From contig NZ_KB904620.1 of assembly GCF_000380145.1 (NCBI RefSeq), positions 96,508 to 160,507 of the forward strand: 64,000 nt of DNA, written 5' to 3'. The DNA comes from Streptococcus thoraltensis DSM 12221 (lineage in GTDB: Bacteria; Bacillota; Bacilli; Lactobacillales; Streptococcaceae). Positions 17,807-28,498 of the stretch are shown here, piece by piece; within the stretch, counting starts at the first letter, position 1; every line of letters starts with the position of its first letter. The translations under genes were made by a program, and so were the position numbers. A model generated the notes under the pieces. It saw nothing but the letters and a program-made list of their open reading frames with translations. It had not been told where the DNA came from and did not search any database.

Positions 17807-18304
17807 ATGAAGACTTTTCAAGTTAAACAAAAACTATTGTCTTTAGGTGGTAAATTTACGATTGCTGATAATTTAGGCATACCAACCTATCAAGTCGAAG
17901 GCTCTTTTCTAAAAATTCCCAAAACGTTTACGATAACAGATATGAAAGGGCGACAAGTCAGTCGAATTGAAAAGAAAACAATCAGTTTTTTACCCCAATT
18001 TAAGGTTAAGTTAGCAGATGGGAATTGTTTTACCATCAAGAAATCATGGACTTTTTTTAAATCTCGTTATCAGATTGAAGGTCTGGGAATTGATGTCAAA
18101 GGGAATGTCTGGGATCTATCATTTAATTTGCAAAAAGATGGACAGCAGATTGCTAGTATTAGGCAAGATTTATGGCATCTGACCTCGACTTATACCGTAG
18201 AAATCTACGATGAAGCCTATAGTGACTTGGTCATTTCCTTGGTTATAGCAATCGATTATGTCAAAGAGCAAGAAGCATCACAGGCCTCATCTAGTTCTGT
18301 TTAA
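17807..18304 (+). CDS. LURP-one-related (YxjI-like) protein
   Basis: A 165-residue beta-rich protein of the LOR/YxjI family. Typical features are the N-terminal KQKLLSLGGKFTI, a YQVEGSFL block, and the repeated pattern ending in a short C-terminal helix (ISLVIAIDYV). The cellular role of this family is unknown. The start is ATG 17807, six bases after GGAGGA. This ribosome site begins just after the T-box terminator, so the gene is the first one controlled by the alanine T-box, with alaS 79 bp downstream and no terminator or promoter seen between. Confidence 0.88.
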   Translation: MKTFQVKQKLLSLGGKFTIADNLGIPTYQVEGSFLKIPKTFTITDMKGRQVSRIEKKTISFLPQFKVKLADGNCFTIKKSWTFFKSRYQIEGLGIDVKGNVWDLSFNLQKDGQQIASIRQDLWHLTSTYTVEIYDEAYSDLVISLVIAIDYVKEQEASQASSSSV

Positions 18305-18383
18305 TGAATGACGTTTGAACCATGATAGACTAGTTGAATGAAAATAAAACCGCCAAAAAGCCTACACAAAAAAGGAGATAGTA

Positions 18384-21002
18384 ATGAAATCTTTATCATC
18401 AGCAGAAATCCGTCAAATGTGGCTTGATTTCTGGAAATCAAAAGGGCACTCTGTTGAGCCATCAGCCAACTTGGTTCCCGTTAATGACCCAACGCTTCTT
18501 TGGATTAATTCAGGTGTAGCCACCCTCAAAAAATATTTTGATGGTTCCGTTATTCCTGAAAATCCTCGCATTACCAATGCTCAAAAATCAATTCGTACTA
18601 ACGATATTGAAAATGTTGGTAAAACCGCTCGTCATCATACCATGTTTGAAATGCTTGGAAACTTCTCAATCGGTGATTATTTCCGTGACGAAGCGATCGA
18701 GTGGGGCTTTGAACTCTTAACAAGCCCTGAATGGTTTGCTTTTCCAAAAGAAAAACTCTACATTACTTACTATCCTGATGATAAGGATTCCTACAATCGT
18801 TGGATTGCCTTGGGCGTAGAACCAGATCATCTTGTTCCACTGGAAGAAAACTTCTGGGAAATAGGTGCCGGTCCTTCTGGTCCAGACACAGAGATTTTCT
18901 TTGACCGTGGGGAAGCTTTTGATCCTGAAAATATCGGTATCCGTCTGCTTGAAGAAGATTTGGAAAATGACCGTTACATCGAAATCTGGAATATCGTATT
19001 GTCACAATTTAATGCAGATCCTGAAATTCCACGTTCTGAGTACAAAGAATTACCAAGCAAAAACATTGATACGGGTGCAGGTTTAGAACGTCTGGCAGCT
19101 ATTTTCCAAGGAGCAAAAACAAACTTTGAAACAGATCTCTTCATGCCCATCATTAATGAAGTAGAAGCCTTATCAGGTAAAACCTACGATCCAGATGGCG
19201 ATAACATGAGCTTCAAGGTAATTGCCGACCACATTCGTGCCCTTTCATTTGCTATTGGTGATGGTGCGCTTCCGGGAAATGAAGGACGCGGTTACGTTCT
19301 TCGTCGCCTTCTTCGTCGTGCAGTTATGCATGGTCGCCGTTTGGGGATTACTGATGCTTTCCTTTACAAACTTGTACCAACTGTAGCTCGTATCATGGAA
19401 AGCTATTATCCAGAAGTTCTTGAAAAACGTGACTTTATTGAAAAAATTGTCAAACGTGAAGAGGAGACTTTTGCTCGTACCATTGATGCTGGTAGTGGTC
19501 ATTTGGAAGAACTCTTAACGGAGCTTAAAGCAGCTGGCAAAGACACACTTGAAGGTAAAGCTATCTTCAAACTTTATGATACATATGGATTCCCAGTCGA
19601 ATTGACCGAAGAACTAGCTGAAGACGCTGGCTACAAAATTGACCACGAAGGCTTCAAAGCAGCCATGAAAGAGCAACAAGACCGCGCGCGTGCGGCTGTT
19701 GTCAAAGGTGGTTCAATGGGTATGCAAAATGAAACCCTCGCTGGTATTGTAGAACCGTCGGAGTTTGTTTACTACGTCAATAACTTAGAATCAAATCTTT
19801 CTGTTATCGTTGTAGATAATGAACGTTCTGAAGTTGTCTCTGAAGGTCAAGCGCTTCTTGTTTTCGATAAAACACCATTCTATGCAGAAATGGGTGGACA
19901 AGTAGCAGACCATGGTGTTATCAAAAATGACAAGGGTGATATTGTTGCGAAAGTGACTGATGTTCAAAAAGCTCCTAATGGTCAGGCGCTTCACACGGTT
20001 GATGTTCTAGCAAGCCTTTCAACTGGTACAAGTTACTCACTTGAAATCGATACAGATCGTCGTTTCTCAGTAGAAAAAAACCACACAGCAACCCACTTGC
20101 TACATGCAGCCCTACACAATATCATTGGCGAACACGCCACTCAGGCAGGTTCTTTGAACGAAGAGAGCTTTCTACGCTTTGACTTCACACACTTTGAAGC
20201 TGTAACACCAGAAGAGCTTCGTCAACTGGAGACACAAGTCAACGAACAAATCTGGAATGCTATTGCAGTTAAAACTGTTGAAACAGATGTGGATACTGCC
20301 AAAGAAATGGGTGCTATGGCTCTCTTTGGTGAAAAATACGGCAAAGTTGTCCGTGTTGTTACCATTGGTGATTATTCTGTCGAACTTTGTGGTGGTACGC
20401 ACGTATCAAATACTTCTGAAATTGGACTCTTCAAGATTGTCAAAGAAGAAGGTATCGGATCAGGAACTCGTCGTATCTTAGCTGTTACTGGTAAAGAAGC
20501 CTTCCAAGCCTTCCGCGATCAAGAAGACGCTCTAAAAACAATTGCAACAACTCTTAAAGTTCCCCAATTGAAGGAAGTTCCAAATAAGGTAAATAGCCTT
20601 AACGAACAAGTTCGTGACCTTCAAAAAGAAAATGCTGAACTCAAAGAAAAAGCAGCAGCAGCACAAGCAGGAGATGTCTTTAAAGATGTCAAGGAAGCTA
20701 GTGGCTTGCGCTACATTGCTACACAGGTTGAAGTGGCAGACGCAGGTGCCCTTCGTACCTTTGCTGATAACTGGAAACAAAAAGACTACTCCGATGTTCT
20801 TGTTCTTGCAGCAAAGATTGGTGAGAAGGTCAATGTTCTAGTGGCAAGCAAATCTAAAAAAGTTCACGCAGGAAACACCATTAAAGCCCTCGCACCAATC
20901 GTAGCCGGTCGTGGTGGTGGTAAACCAGACATGGCTATGGCTGGAGGTTCAGATGCTTCTAAAATTGCTGACTTGTTAGCAGCAGTGCCAGAGCAGTTTT
21001 AA
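18384..21002 (+). CDS. alaS: Alanyl-tRNA synthetase
   Basis: An 872-residue class II synthetase that charges tRNA-Ala and edits mischarged Ser/Gly. The catalytic domain (about 1-240) has [13 protein letters not shown] and TGAGLERLA. The editing domain has HTATHLLH (about 568-575) and [11 protein letters not shown]-terminal DHHA1 domain follows, containing [14 protein letters not shown]. Length is standard. AAAGGAG precedes the ATG. It is the second gene behind the alanine T-box and is followed by a clear terminator. Confidence 0.99.
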   Translation: MKSLSSAEIRQMWLDFWKSKGHSVEPSANLVPVNDPTLLWINSGVATLKKYFDGSVIPENPRITNAQKSIRTNDIENVGKTARHHTMFEMLGNFSIGDYFRDEAIEWGFELLTSPEWFAFPKEKLYITYYPDDKDSYNRWIALGVEPDHLVPLEENFWEIGAGPSGPDTEIFFDRGEAFDPENIGIRLLEEDLENDRYIEIWNIVLSQFNADPEIPRSEYKELPSKNIDTGAGLERLAAIFQGAKTNFETDLFMPIINEVEALSGKTYDPDGDNMSFKVIADHIRALSFAIGDGALPGNEGRGYVLRRLLRRAVMHGRRLGITDAFLYKLVPTVARIMESYYPEVLEKRDFIEKIVKREEETFARTIDAGSGHLEELLTELKAAGKDTLEGKAIFKLYDTYGFPVELTEELAEDAGYKIDHEGFKAAMKEQQDRARAAVVKGGSMGMQNETLAGIVEPSEFVYYVNNLESNLSVIVVDNERSEVVSEGQALLVFDKTPFYAEMGGQVADHGVIKNDKGDIVAKVTDVQKAPNGQALHTVDVLASLSTGTSYSLEIDTDRRFSVEKNHTATHLLHAALHNIIGEHATQAGSLNEESFLRFDFTHFEAVTPEELRQLETQVNEQIWNAIAVKTVETDVDTAKEMGAMALFGEKYGKVVRVVTIGDYSVELCGGTHVSNTSEIGLFKIVKEEGIGSGTRRILAVTGKEAFQAFRDQEDALKTIATTLKVPQLKEVPNKVNSLNEQVRDLQKENAELKEKAAAAQAGDVFKDVKEASGLRYIATQVEVADAGALRTFADNWKQKDYSDVLVLAAKIGEKVNVLVASKSKKVHAGNTIKALAPIVAGRGGGKPDMAMAGGSDASKIADLLAAVPEQF

Positions 21003-21013
21003 TAAGACAATGC

Positions 21014-21042
21014 AACCAAGTTCAAAAAAGAACTTGGTTTTT
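21014..21042 (+). terminator. alaS terminator
   Basis: AACCAAGTTC - A-rich loop - GAACTTGGTTTTT, 12 bases after the stop codon. Confidence 0.9.
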
Positions 21043-21146
21043 GTCTCAATTCAAAACAGTCCGTAACTTCTTTAAATAGATGCCTTTTATTTAACTTTTT
21101 TATAGTATTTTAGGAAAAAATTATTGTGTTAATAATTTAGGTAAAA

Positions 21147-21173
21147 ACCATGTGCTGATACTTGGTTTTTTGC
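21147..21173 (+). other. Hairpin with T-run in the leader of the permease gene
   Basis: AAAACCA ... TTGGTTTTTT with a loop of about 11 bases, about 95 bp upstream of the permease start. It may be an attenuator or a second terminator. No known riboswitch consensus was recognised around it. Confidence 0.35.
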
Positions 21174-21266
21174 ATATTTCGACGATTTCGATGATTTTTA
21201 TGATAAAATAGATAAGTTGAGTTTTCTTTTGAAAATCATAAATTTTTATTTATAAAGGGGAAAATA

Positions 21267-22664
21267 GTGACTATTTTTCGTCAAAAAAATACCAGTCTTG
21301 ATAAGACTGAGATGAAGCGCCATCTCAAAGTTATTGACCTTGTCTTTCTAGGGCTCGGATCAATGGTAGGAACTGGCATCTTCACTATTACAGGGATTGG
21401 AGCAGCACAATATGCTGGACCAGCTCTGATTGTTTCAATTACGCTATCAGCCATTGCTGTAGGGATTTTTGCTCTCTTTTACGCTGAGTTTGCCTCACGC
21501 ATTCCTGCAAACGGCGGTGCCTATTCTTATATTTATGCCACACTAGGCGAGTTTCCAGCCTGGATAGCCGGCTGGATGATTATTCTAGAGTTTCTCTTTG
21601 CGGTCTCTAGTGTAGCTTCTGGATGGAGTTCTTATCTGAAAGGTTTGCTTGCTAATTATGGCATCCAGTTGCCTGCTGCTATTAATGGTACCTTCAATCC
21701 TGCCAAAGGTCAGTATATCGACCTCTTACCAGTTTTAGTGATGTTCTTTGTAACAGCCATTGTCCTTATGGATTCTAAGAAAGCAATGCGTTTCAACAGT
21801 GCTTTGGTGGTTCTCAAGTTTTCAGCCTTAGCCTTATTTATTCTTTTAGGACTTTTCTTCCTTAAACCTGAAAATTGGACACCTTTTTCACCGTTCGGTT
21901 GGGGAAATCCTGTTGGAGGACAGTCAGGGATACTGGCAGGTGCTTCCATCATGTTCTTTGCCTTTCTTGGTTTTGAATCCATTTCCACAGCAGTCGATGA
22001 AGTTCATGATCCACAGAAAAAAGTGCCAAAAGGGATCACCCTATCCTTGATTATCGTGACAGCTATTTATATGGTCGTTACCTTGATTCTAACCGGTATG
22101 GTTCATTACACTCAACTCAATGTGTCCGATGCCGTTGCTTATGCCCTTCGTTCTGTAGGCTTGAGCTGGGCTGGTAATTATGTGTCAGTTGTTGCTATTT
22201 TGACTTTGATAACAGTGTGTATCTCTATGACTTTTGCCTTGTCACGAACCATTTATAGTATCAGTCGAGATGGCTTACTCCCCAAAGCATTGAGTCAAGT
22301 TACTAAGAAATCACGCATTCCAAGAAATGCGACGTTAGTGACTGGTCTAGGGGCGATGGTATTTGCTGGTATGGTGCCACTAGCAAGCTTAGCAGAGTTT
22401 GTTAACATCACAACACTTGCTTATCTAATGCTTTTAGCCATTGCTATTATTGTTTTACGTAGGCAGCAAGGTCTACCAAAAGATGGCGAGTTCAAAGTGC
22501 CATTTGTGCCAGTGTTGCCTATTTTTGCAATTGTGATTTGCTTAGTGTTTATGAGCCAATATCAAGCAGTGACATGGATTGCTTTCTTGGTATCCTTGGT
22601 TCTTGGAACCTTAATTTATTTCGGCTATGGTTACAAACATTCAACCATTAATGATGAGAAATAG
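21267..22664 (+). CDS. APC-superfamily amino acid permease
   Basis: A 465-residue integral membrane protein with about 12 hydrophobic segments, of the cationic amino acid transporter/YfnA type. The N-terminal GSMVGTGIFTITG (about 31-43) is the substrate/sodium-site helix of the APC fold, and GGAYSYIYATLGE is the family's second marker. Substrate cannot be assigned. The start is GTG 21267 behind AAGGGGA. The small membrane-protein gene follows 11 bp later. Confidence 0.92.
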   Translation: MTIFRQKNTSLDKTEMKRHLKVIDLVFLGLGSMVGTGIFTITGIGAAQYAGPALIVSITLSAIAVGIFALFYAEFASRIPANGGAYSYIYATLGEFPAWIAGWMIILEFLFAVSSVASGWSSYLKGLLANYGIQLPAAINGTFNPAKGQYIDLLPVLVMFFVTAIVLMDSKKAMRFNSALVVLKFSALALFILLGLFFLKPENWTPFSPFGWGNPVGGQSGILAGASIMFFAFLGFESISTAVDEVHDPQKKVPKGITLSLIIVTAIYMVVTLILTGMVHYTQLNVSDAVAYALRSVGLSWAGNYVSVVAILTLITVCISMTFALSRTIYSISRDGLLPKALSQVTKKSRIPRNATLVTGLGAMVFAGMVPLASLAEFVNITTLAYLMLLAIAIIVLRRQQGLPKDGEFKVPFVPVLPIFAIVICLVFMSQYQAVTWIAFLVSLVLGTLIYFGYGYKHSTINDEK

Positions 22665-22675
22665 TAGGTATTTCC

Positions 22676-22861
22676 ATGCTTAAAAAAATCATAGTCATTT
22701 CAATTATTTTTATGTCAATTGCAACAATTGCTCATCTGATCATGTCTGCTATGGCTTTTAATAATGGTGCTAGTCTTAGTCAAAATATCTTAAATGGGAT
22801 TCTATCAATCGTCTTTCTCAGTATTATCAAAACCTTATTTGAACTCAGAAAAACAAAATAA
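22676..22861 (+). CDS. Small membrane protein, unknown function
   Basis: 61 residues with two hydrophobic segments (about 4-27 and 36-54) separated by a short polar turn (NNGASLSQN), ending in a basic tail. It lies 11 bp after the permease gene and before a terminator, so it is probably co-transcribed. The ribosome site is weak (TAGTAGGT). No family recognised. Confidence 0.6.
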   Translation: MLKKIIVISIIFMSIATIAHLIMSAMAFNNGASLSQNILNGILSIVFLSIIKTLFELRKTK

Positions 22862-22893
22862 CCAAGCAGAGTATACGCTCTACTTGGTTTTTT
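22860..22893. terminator. Bidirectional terminator
   Basis: AACCAAGCAGAG - TATAC - GCTCTACTTGGTT followed by T6. It separates the permease unit from the convergent cation-efflux gene. Confidence 0.88.
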
Positions 22894-22898
22894 CATGT

Positions 22899-23801
22899 CT
22901 AAAATGCAAACTCAACAGTTACGAATTCAAAAGAATCTCGTAAATCTTCAAGGAGAAATGGTTTGAGATTAACCGAGTGTGAAATGAGGTCTAAATCAGT
23001 CGGATCAAGAATATGTACACGGATACTTATATGAGTACCTTGTTTGTAAATAAAAATATCCAAATCATGGTAGTGCTTATTGAAATGAGTTTGGAAAATA
23101 TCATGGATGAGTGTTACGATTTGTTTGTTTCGTGTTGGTGATTGTGTGAATTCCTTAAAAGAATCCGTTAAAACAGCTAGGGGCTCTTTGTAGGAAAAAA
23201 TAACAAGGATTAAGGTGATAAAAAAATCCGCTGTATAGTGGAGGAAGCCAAGGCTACTTTCTATCGGAATGATTTTGAGGAGTAAAATGGAAATACCAAC
23301 GCCCGCAGAAATAAGCCCATCGATAAAATTTCCTTTGCTTTCAGCCGCAATAATTGTGGATAAATTATTGATTTGATGATTTTTCTGACGATTATAAAAA
23401 CCTAAACTAAAACACAGGATAACCATCGTAATGGTGTAGGGAAGAACCAGATTTGTCTCAATGAGACTCCCTTTTCCTTGGCTAAAATAGGCGTACGCAG
23501 CAGCACTGGTTTCTAAGAGTGTGATGATTAGCAACATAAGCGTAGCGATGGATTTTAAAATACCGTATAGTGGCTCTAAGAAATACATACCATTTGGAAA
23601 AGTAGCTGTTTTACGATGACTATTGATAGAGATGAAGACGGCTGCCAAAGTTGATATGAATGCAATTAAGGAGAAAACACCATCTAAAAGAAGGGCGTTT
23701 AAATCAGTTACAATATAGATAATCAGCCCAGCAAGCCCAATGATAAAATTTCCAATTGTTGAGACAATGAGTGACTGCCTCTCAACTTGTTTTTGAGTCA
23801 T
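22899..23801 (-). CDS. Cation diffusion facilitator (CDF) family transporter
   Basis: 300 residues with about six membrane segments in the first 210 residues and a cytoplasmic C-terminal domain. The paired metal-site motifs of the family are visible as LLLDGVFS (helix II) and NFIDGLISAG (helix V), each with an aspartate in the expected place. The classical HxxxD pattern is altered, so the metal is uncertain. AAGGAG precedes the ATG. It is monocistronic. Confidence 0.85.
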   Translation of the reverse strand: MTQKQVERQSLIVSTIGNFIIGLAGLIIYIVTDLNALLLDGVFSLIAFISTLAAVFISINSHRKTATFPNGMYFLEPLYGILKSIATLMLLIITLLETSAAAYAYFSQGKGSLIETNLVLPYTITMVILCFSLGFYNRQKNHQINNLSTIIAAESKGNFIDGLISAGVGISILLLKIIPIESSLGFLHYTADFFITLILVIFSYKEPLAVLTDSFKEFTQSPTRNKQIVTLIHDIFQTHFNKHYHDLDIFIYKQGTHISIRVHILDPTDLDLISHSVNLKPFLLEDLRDSFEFVTVEFAF

Positions 23802-23831
23802 ACCTGCTCCTTAAAAAAGAATTTCTTAGTT

Positions 23832-24042
23832 TTTAGTCTTTTGAGTCAACTTTGCTCTATCGTCACTTTCGATTTGCCCTACTCATACTCAATGAAAATC
23901 AAAAGCAGACTAGGCGACACGCATGCAGATAGAACTGAAGGTCATCAAATCAAGTTAACAAGGTCAGCTTTTGATTTTCAAAGAGTATCAAGTACTGTCC
24001 GCGTCTCAACTCCTTGTCTAAAAGTTAAGTCATTTGACTATA
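23832..24042 (+). repeat. Element A with nested element B
   Basis: Full composite copy. Element B is about 23886-23987 and is flanked by TCA on both sides (CTACTCA|TACTC ... GAGTA|TCAAG). It lies upstream of the CDF gene, between it and nrdF. Confidence 0.85.
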
Positions 24043-24103
24043 GTATAACAATTTTAAGAGGCTACTTCAAATGTAAATGAAATAGTCAGATAGTTTTTAA
24101 AGC

Positions 24104-24133
24104 AAAAAAACCAAGCAAAGAAGCCTGGTTTTT
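24104..24133 (-). terminator. nrdF terminator
   Basis: On the minus strand, AAAAACCAGGC - loop - GCTTGGTTTTTTT lies 23 bp after the nrdF stop codon. Confidence 0.85.
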
Positions 24134-24155
24134 GGTTGAAATTCAGAAAATCGTT

Positions 24156-25121
24156 TTAAAGTCCCATGTTATAATCGTCATCTTGCATAGCTTCAACACT
24201 ACCAAGGAGATAGCCATTACCAACCTGACTGAAGAAGTCATGGTTGGAGGTCCCTGTTGAAATACCATTCATAACAATCGGGTTAACATCATTTGCAGTA
24301 TCTGGGAAAAGCGGATCTTGCCCCAGATTCATGAGAGCTTTGTTAGCGTTGTAACGAAGGAAAGTCATCACTTCCTCAGTCCAGCCGACATTGTCATAAA
24401 GCGTTTTGGTGTATAATTCCTCATTCTCATAGAGACTATAGAGTAAATCATACATCCATTCGCGGAATTCTTCTTGTTTTTCTTCTGGTAATTCATTGAA
24501 ACCTAATTGGAATTTATAACCGATATAAGTTCCGTGAACAGATTCGTCACGGATAATCAATTTGATAATTTCAGCGACGTTAGCTAGCTTATTATTGCCA
24601 AGATAATAAAGTGGGGTAAAGAAACCAGAGTAGAATAAGAAGGTTTCTAGGAAGGTAGAAGCGACTTTCTTTTGAAGAGCATCACCGTTTTTATAAATTT
24701 CATTGATAATTTCAGCCTTACGTTGGAGGTAAGGATTGGTATTTGTCCACTCAAAAATATCTTCAATCTCTTTTTTAGTGTTTAGAGTTGAAAAGATAGA
24801 AGAGTACGATTTAGCATGGACAGATTCCATAAACTGGATATTGTTGAGAACAGCTTCTTCGTGAGGTGTACGAACATCGGCACGAATAGCTTCGACACCT
24901 GTTTCAGATTGAAGAGTATCAAGAAGGGTAAGACCACCGAAAACTTTACCGACAAGATCTTTTTCTTCGGCAGAAAGCTTACGCCAATCATCTAAGTCAT
25001 TTGATAGGGGGATACGAGTATCAAGCCAGAATTGTTCCGTCAATTTTTCCCAAGTGGACTTATCGATAACATCCTCGATTTCATTCCAGTTGATAGCTTC
25101 ATAATAAGTAAAATGTGACAT
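24156..25121 (-). CDS. nrdF: Class Ib ribonucleotide reductase beta subunit
   Basis: A 321-residue radical-generating subunit that works with NrdE. The metal ligands look intact: LLDTLQSE gives the aspartate, FMESVHAKSY gives Glu, His and the likely radical Tyr, FLETF a further Glu, and IIRDESVHG the last Glu/His pair. This makes it a standard metal-dependent enzyme and not the metal-free variant with replaced ligands described for some second streptococcal NrdF proteins. AAGGAG precedes the ATG. An unusually long spacer of 545 bp with a degraded element B copy separates it from nrdE. Confidence 0.97.
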   Translation of the reverse strand: MSHFTYYEAINWNEIEDVIDKSTWEKLTEQFWLDTRIPLSNDLDDWRKLSAEEKDLVGKVFGGLTLLDTLQSETGVEAIRADVRTPHEEAVLNNIQFMESVHAKSYSSIFSTLNTKKEIEDIFEWTNTNPYLQRKAEIINEIYKNGDALQKKVASTFLETFLFYSGFFTPLYYLGNNKLANVAEIIKLIIRDESVHGTYIGYKFQLGFNELPEEKQEEFREWMYDLLYSLYENEELYTKTLYDNVGWTEEVMTFLRYNANKALMNLGQDPLFPDTANDVNPIVMNGISTGTSNHDFFSQVGNGYLLGSVEAMQDDDYNMGL

Positions 25122-25315
25122 GGGGACTCCTTAAAAACAGAAATAGTAAAAAACTTACGCTTATAGTTTAACATGAACAAGCAGCCAACTTCAAAATAAG
25201 CTGGCTGAATGTTTACTAAAGTTGCGGACAAGAAAGGGTAGTGTATGTAGAGTGAAGAAGCAACTCTAAGCAGTGCTAGGGGCTAGCAGGGCTTTATTTG
25301 ACTTATCTATCAATT

Positions 25316-25421
25316 ATAGTCTTTGAAAATCAACTTCAAACGTCCTTGACGTGATTTGATGAACTTTAGTGCTATCTGCATTGGTGTTGTTTCGTCTGAT
25401 TTTGAGTTTCATTGAACATGA
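25316..25421. repeat. Element B, solitary and diverged
   Basis: About 105 bp between nrdE and nrdF. The ends TCTTTGAAAATCAACTTC and GTTTCATTGAACATGA match the element B inverted repeats with several changes. No surrounding element A. The rest of the 25122-25666 spacer has no gene or clear signal. Confidence 0.6.
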
Positions 25422-25666
25422 ATCATTCATTCTTAATAGCTATAATAAATAGTAAGTTGCTAAGAGGCATTAGTTGCTATCAACCACTTTTCAACCTAGT
25501 CTTGTCAGTTAGGAGAAACCTAACACCGTGAGCGACTTGAGTTTTTTATAAATTTAAATTAGTGACAAGACGGAAGAGATTCTTCATCACCCAGAAATGT
25601 CACTGTTAGTGAGGGAACTGGGTCATTTACGATAGCAGTTGCTGCCTTTAGATAGTAGGACTTTTG

Positions 25667-27829
25667 TTAAATCACGCAGCTTTCACATTGGTTAGCACCA
25701 ACTTCATCACCATCGTCTGTGTAGGTACGAACGTAATAGATGGATTTGACACCTTTGTTGAAGGCATAGTTACGTAGGATAGACAAGTCACGTGTGGTTT
25801 GTTTAGTGTCGTTGCCTTTCCATTCGTAAAGTCCTGCAGGAATTTCACTACGCATGAAGAGCGTCAATGACAAACCTTGGTCAACGTGTTCTGTTGCAGC
25901 AGCGTAAACGTCGATAACTTTACGCATATCCATATCGTAGGCTGATTTGTAGTATGGGATAGTATCTGTTGAAAGTCCTGCAGCTGGGTAATAGATTTTC
26001 CCAATTTTTTTCTCTTGGCGTTCTTCAATGCGTTGGGTAATTGGGTGGATTGAAGCAGAAACGTCATTGATATAAGAGATAGAACCGTTTGGTGCAACTG
26101 CTAAGCGGTTTTGGTGGTAAAGCCCATCAGCCATAACTGATTGGCGAAGAGCTTCCCAATCTTCAGCTTGCGGAATAAAGTGGTCTTTGAAGAGGTCTTT
26201 AACAAGGTCTGATTTTGGTACAAACTGACCAGAAACATACTTGTCAAAATAGCTACCATCAGCATATTTAGAATTTTCAAAACCAACAAAACTTGTTTGA
26301 CGTTCACGAGCAATCTCATTAGATGCAACTAGTGTCCAGTAATTAAGCAACATAAAGTAAATATCAGTGAACTCGATTGACTCAGGGCTTCCGTATTCAA
26401 TGTGTTGCTGAGCAAGGAATGAATGAAGTCCCATAGCTCCAAGACCAAACGTATGGGCTTGTTCGTTACCATTTTTAATAGATGGAACAGCTTCGATACT
26501 TGATGAGTCCGTAACAAAAGTAAGCGCGCGTGTCATAGCCTTGATAGAACGACCGAAATCAGGTGAAGTCATCATGTTTACAACGTTGGTTGAGCCAAGG
26601 TTACATGAGATGTCAGTTCCCATTGAGAGGTAATTTTGTCCATCATCGATAAGACTTGGTTTTTGCACTTGAAGAATCTCTGAACACAAGTTTGACATGA
26701 TGATTTTTCCATCAATTGGGTTAGAACGATTGGCAGTATCAACATTGACAATGTATGGATAACCTGATTCTTGTTGTAATTTAGAAATCTCAGTTTCTAA
26801 ATCACGAGCCTTGATTTTTGTTTTACTAATCTTAGGATTGGCAACCAACTCATCGTATTTTTCAGTTATATCAATGTAGTTGAAAGGAATACCATATTCT
26901 TTTTCGACGCTGTATGGGCTGAAGAGGTACATGTCTTCATTTTTGCGAGCTAATTCGTAGAATTTATCAGGAACGGTCACACCAAGTGAGAGGGTTTTAA
27001 CACGGACTTTTTCATCAGCGTTCTCTTTCTTGGTAGAAAGGAAGGAAATGATGTCTGGATGGAAGACACTGAGATAAACCACACCGGCGCCTTGACGTTG
27101 TCCCAATTGATTTGAGTATGAGAAACTGTCTTCGAACAATTTCATCACTGGAACAACACCAGAAGCAGCTCCAGCAAAGCCTTTGATAGGTGCGCCTGCT
27201 TCACGAAGGTTTGAAAGAGAAATCCCAACACCACCACCGATACGTGATAATTGCAGCGCTGAGTTGATAGAACGACCGATTGAGTTCATATCATCAGTTA
27301 CTTGAATCAAGAAACAAGATACCAATTCACCACGACGGCTTCGACCAGCATTTAAGAAGGACGGTGTTGCCGGTTGATAACGTTGGTTGATCATCTCTTT
27401 AGCCAAATCACGAGCTAATTCCTCATTGCCATCAGCGAAGTAGAGGGCATTAAACATAACGCGGTCTTCCATACTTTCCAAATAGGATTCGCCATCATTT
27501 GTTTTGAGCGCATATTGTTGATGGAATTTATAAGCAGCCATAAATGACTTGAATTGGAAATTTTCGTTTTTTAGCTCTTGCGCTAATGATTCGATAAATT
27601 CTTGACTGTATTTTTTGATAAAACCTGTTTCGATGTAGTCGTTTTCAATGAGATAATTGATTTTTTCTGTAATTGAAGTGAAAGGCATCATGTTAGGTTT
27701 GACATTTTCTTTAAAGAAAGCAGCGAGAGCTTCCTTGTCCTTATGCAAAGGAATTTGTCCATTAACTGGACGGTTAATTTCATTATTTAAACGGAAATAA
27801 GTAACGTTTCCTAAATCTTTAAGACTCAT
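25667..27829 (-). CDS. nrdE: Class Ib ribonucleotide reductase alpha subunit
   Basis: A 720-residue catalytic subunit that reduces ribonucleoside diphosphates. Visible features are the active-site region ELVSCFLIQV, RIGGGVGISLSNLR, the NLCSEI block, and the C-terminal redox pair CESC at the very end (residues 716-719). These Cys residues are reduced by NrdH. Length is normal for NrdE, which lacks the long ATP cone of class Ia. AAAGGAA precedes the ATG. It lies 367 bp downstream of nrdH; that spacer contains no gene that I can support. Confidence 0.98.
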   Translation of the reverse strand: MSLKDLGNVTYFRLNNEINRPVNGQIPLHKDKEALAAFFKENVKPNMMPFTSITEKINYLIENDYIETGFIKKYSQEFIESLAQELKNENFQFKSFMAAYKFHQQYALKTNDGESYLESMEDRVMFNALYFADGNEELARDLAKEMINQRYQPATPSFLNAGRSRRGELVSCFLIQVTDDMNSIGRSINSALQLSRIGGGVGISLSNLREAGAPIKGFAGAASGVVPVMKLFEDSFSYSNQLGQRQGAGVVYLSVFHPDIISFLSTKKENADEKVRVKTLSLGVTVPDKFYELARKNEDMYLFSPYSVEKEYGIPFNYIDITEKYDELVANPKISKTKIKARDLETEISKLQQESGYPYIVNVDTANRSNPIDGKIIMSNLCSEILQVQKPSLIDDGQNYLSMGTDISCNLGSTNVVNMMTSPDFGRSIKAMTRALTFVTDSSSIEAVPSIKNGNEQAHTFGLGAMGLHSFLAQQHIEYGSPESIEFTDIYFMLLNYWTLVASNEIARERQTSFVGFENSKYADGSYFDKYVSGQFVPKSDLVKDLFKDHFIPQAEDWEALRQSVMADGLYHQNRLAVAPNGSISYINDVSASIHPITQRIEERQEKKIGKIYYPAAGLSTDTIPYYKSAYDMDMRKVIDVYAAATEHVDQGLSLTLFMRSEIPAGLYEWKGNDTKQTTRDLSILRNYAFNKGVKSIYYVRTYTDDGDEVGANQCESCVI

Positions 27830-28196
27830 TTGATAACATTCCTTTTACTATGTTAGTGTCTACTGCAGTACCACTAAATTCAAATGTGTAAAGTAGTAGT
27901 AGGTGATATTTTTGTGATAATTCCCTAGCTTCTCAACAGAAGTTAGGAGCAAAATTCCTATTGCCATTGCCGATAGTGTCCTGACAATGTGCTAGCTTGT
28001 CTTCAATGAAATCTTAGATATTATCAAAGTTATCATTGTGTGTTGGGATGATTAAAACAAGTTTGTCGTGATATTGAGGTGTTTGCCCATGCGTTGTTAA
28101 TGAATAAGATCATCTTGAGCGAGCAAAAATTTTTGATGAATCTGGTCGTCTGACCAGCTAAGAGTGAAAGGCAACTTTCAATTGGTTTAACTTATT

Positions 28197-28421
28197 TTAA
28201 ACGATTTCTTTGAGTTTGGCAGGTTGGAAACCAGAGAAGACAATATCGCCAACTTGGATGACTGGAGCCGCTGCAAACCCTAAACTTTTAACGTATTCGA
28301 TATGTTCAGGTTCTTCGTCAATATTGATTTCTTTGAAAGCAACGCCTTCTTTTTCTAAGAATTTTTTAGTCATTTTGCATTGCATACAATTGTTTTTTGA
28401 AAAAATAGTAATGTTACTCAT
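28197..28421 (-). CDS. nrdH: NrdH glutaredoxin-like redoxin
   Basis: A 74-residue electron donor for NrdE with the CxxC active site Cys12-Met-Gln-Cys15 and the FSGFQPAKL C-terminal motif of NrdH. The start is the ATG at 28421 with AAAGGAG nine bases upstream; a longer frame to 28448 has no ribosome site. It is first in the nrdH-nrdE-nrdF order. No nrdI lies in the cluster, so it must be elsewhere. Confidence 0.95.
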   Translation of the reverse strand: MSNITIFSKNNCMQCKMTKKFLEKEGVAFKEINIDEEPEHIEYVKSLGFAAAPVIQVGDIVFSGFQPAKLKEIV

Positions 28422-28498
28422 TTGATAATTCTCCTTTTTAAGTACCACAATAGCATACCCAAAATTGGCTTAAATTGCAATAGATTGTTACTGATAAA

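Noticed and set aside
24156..25121. NrdF as a metal-free variant
   Set aside because: All the expected carboxylate and histidine ligands are present.
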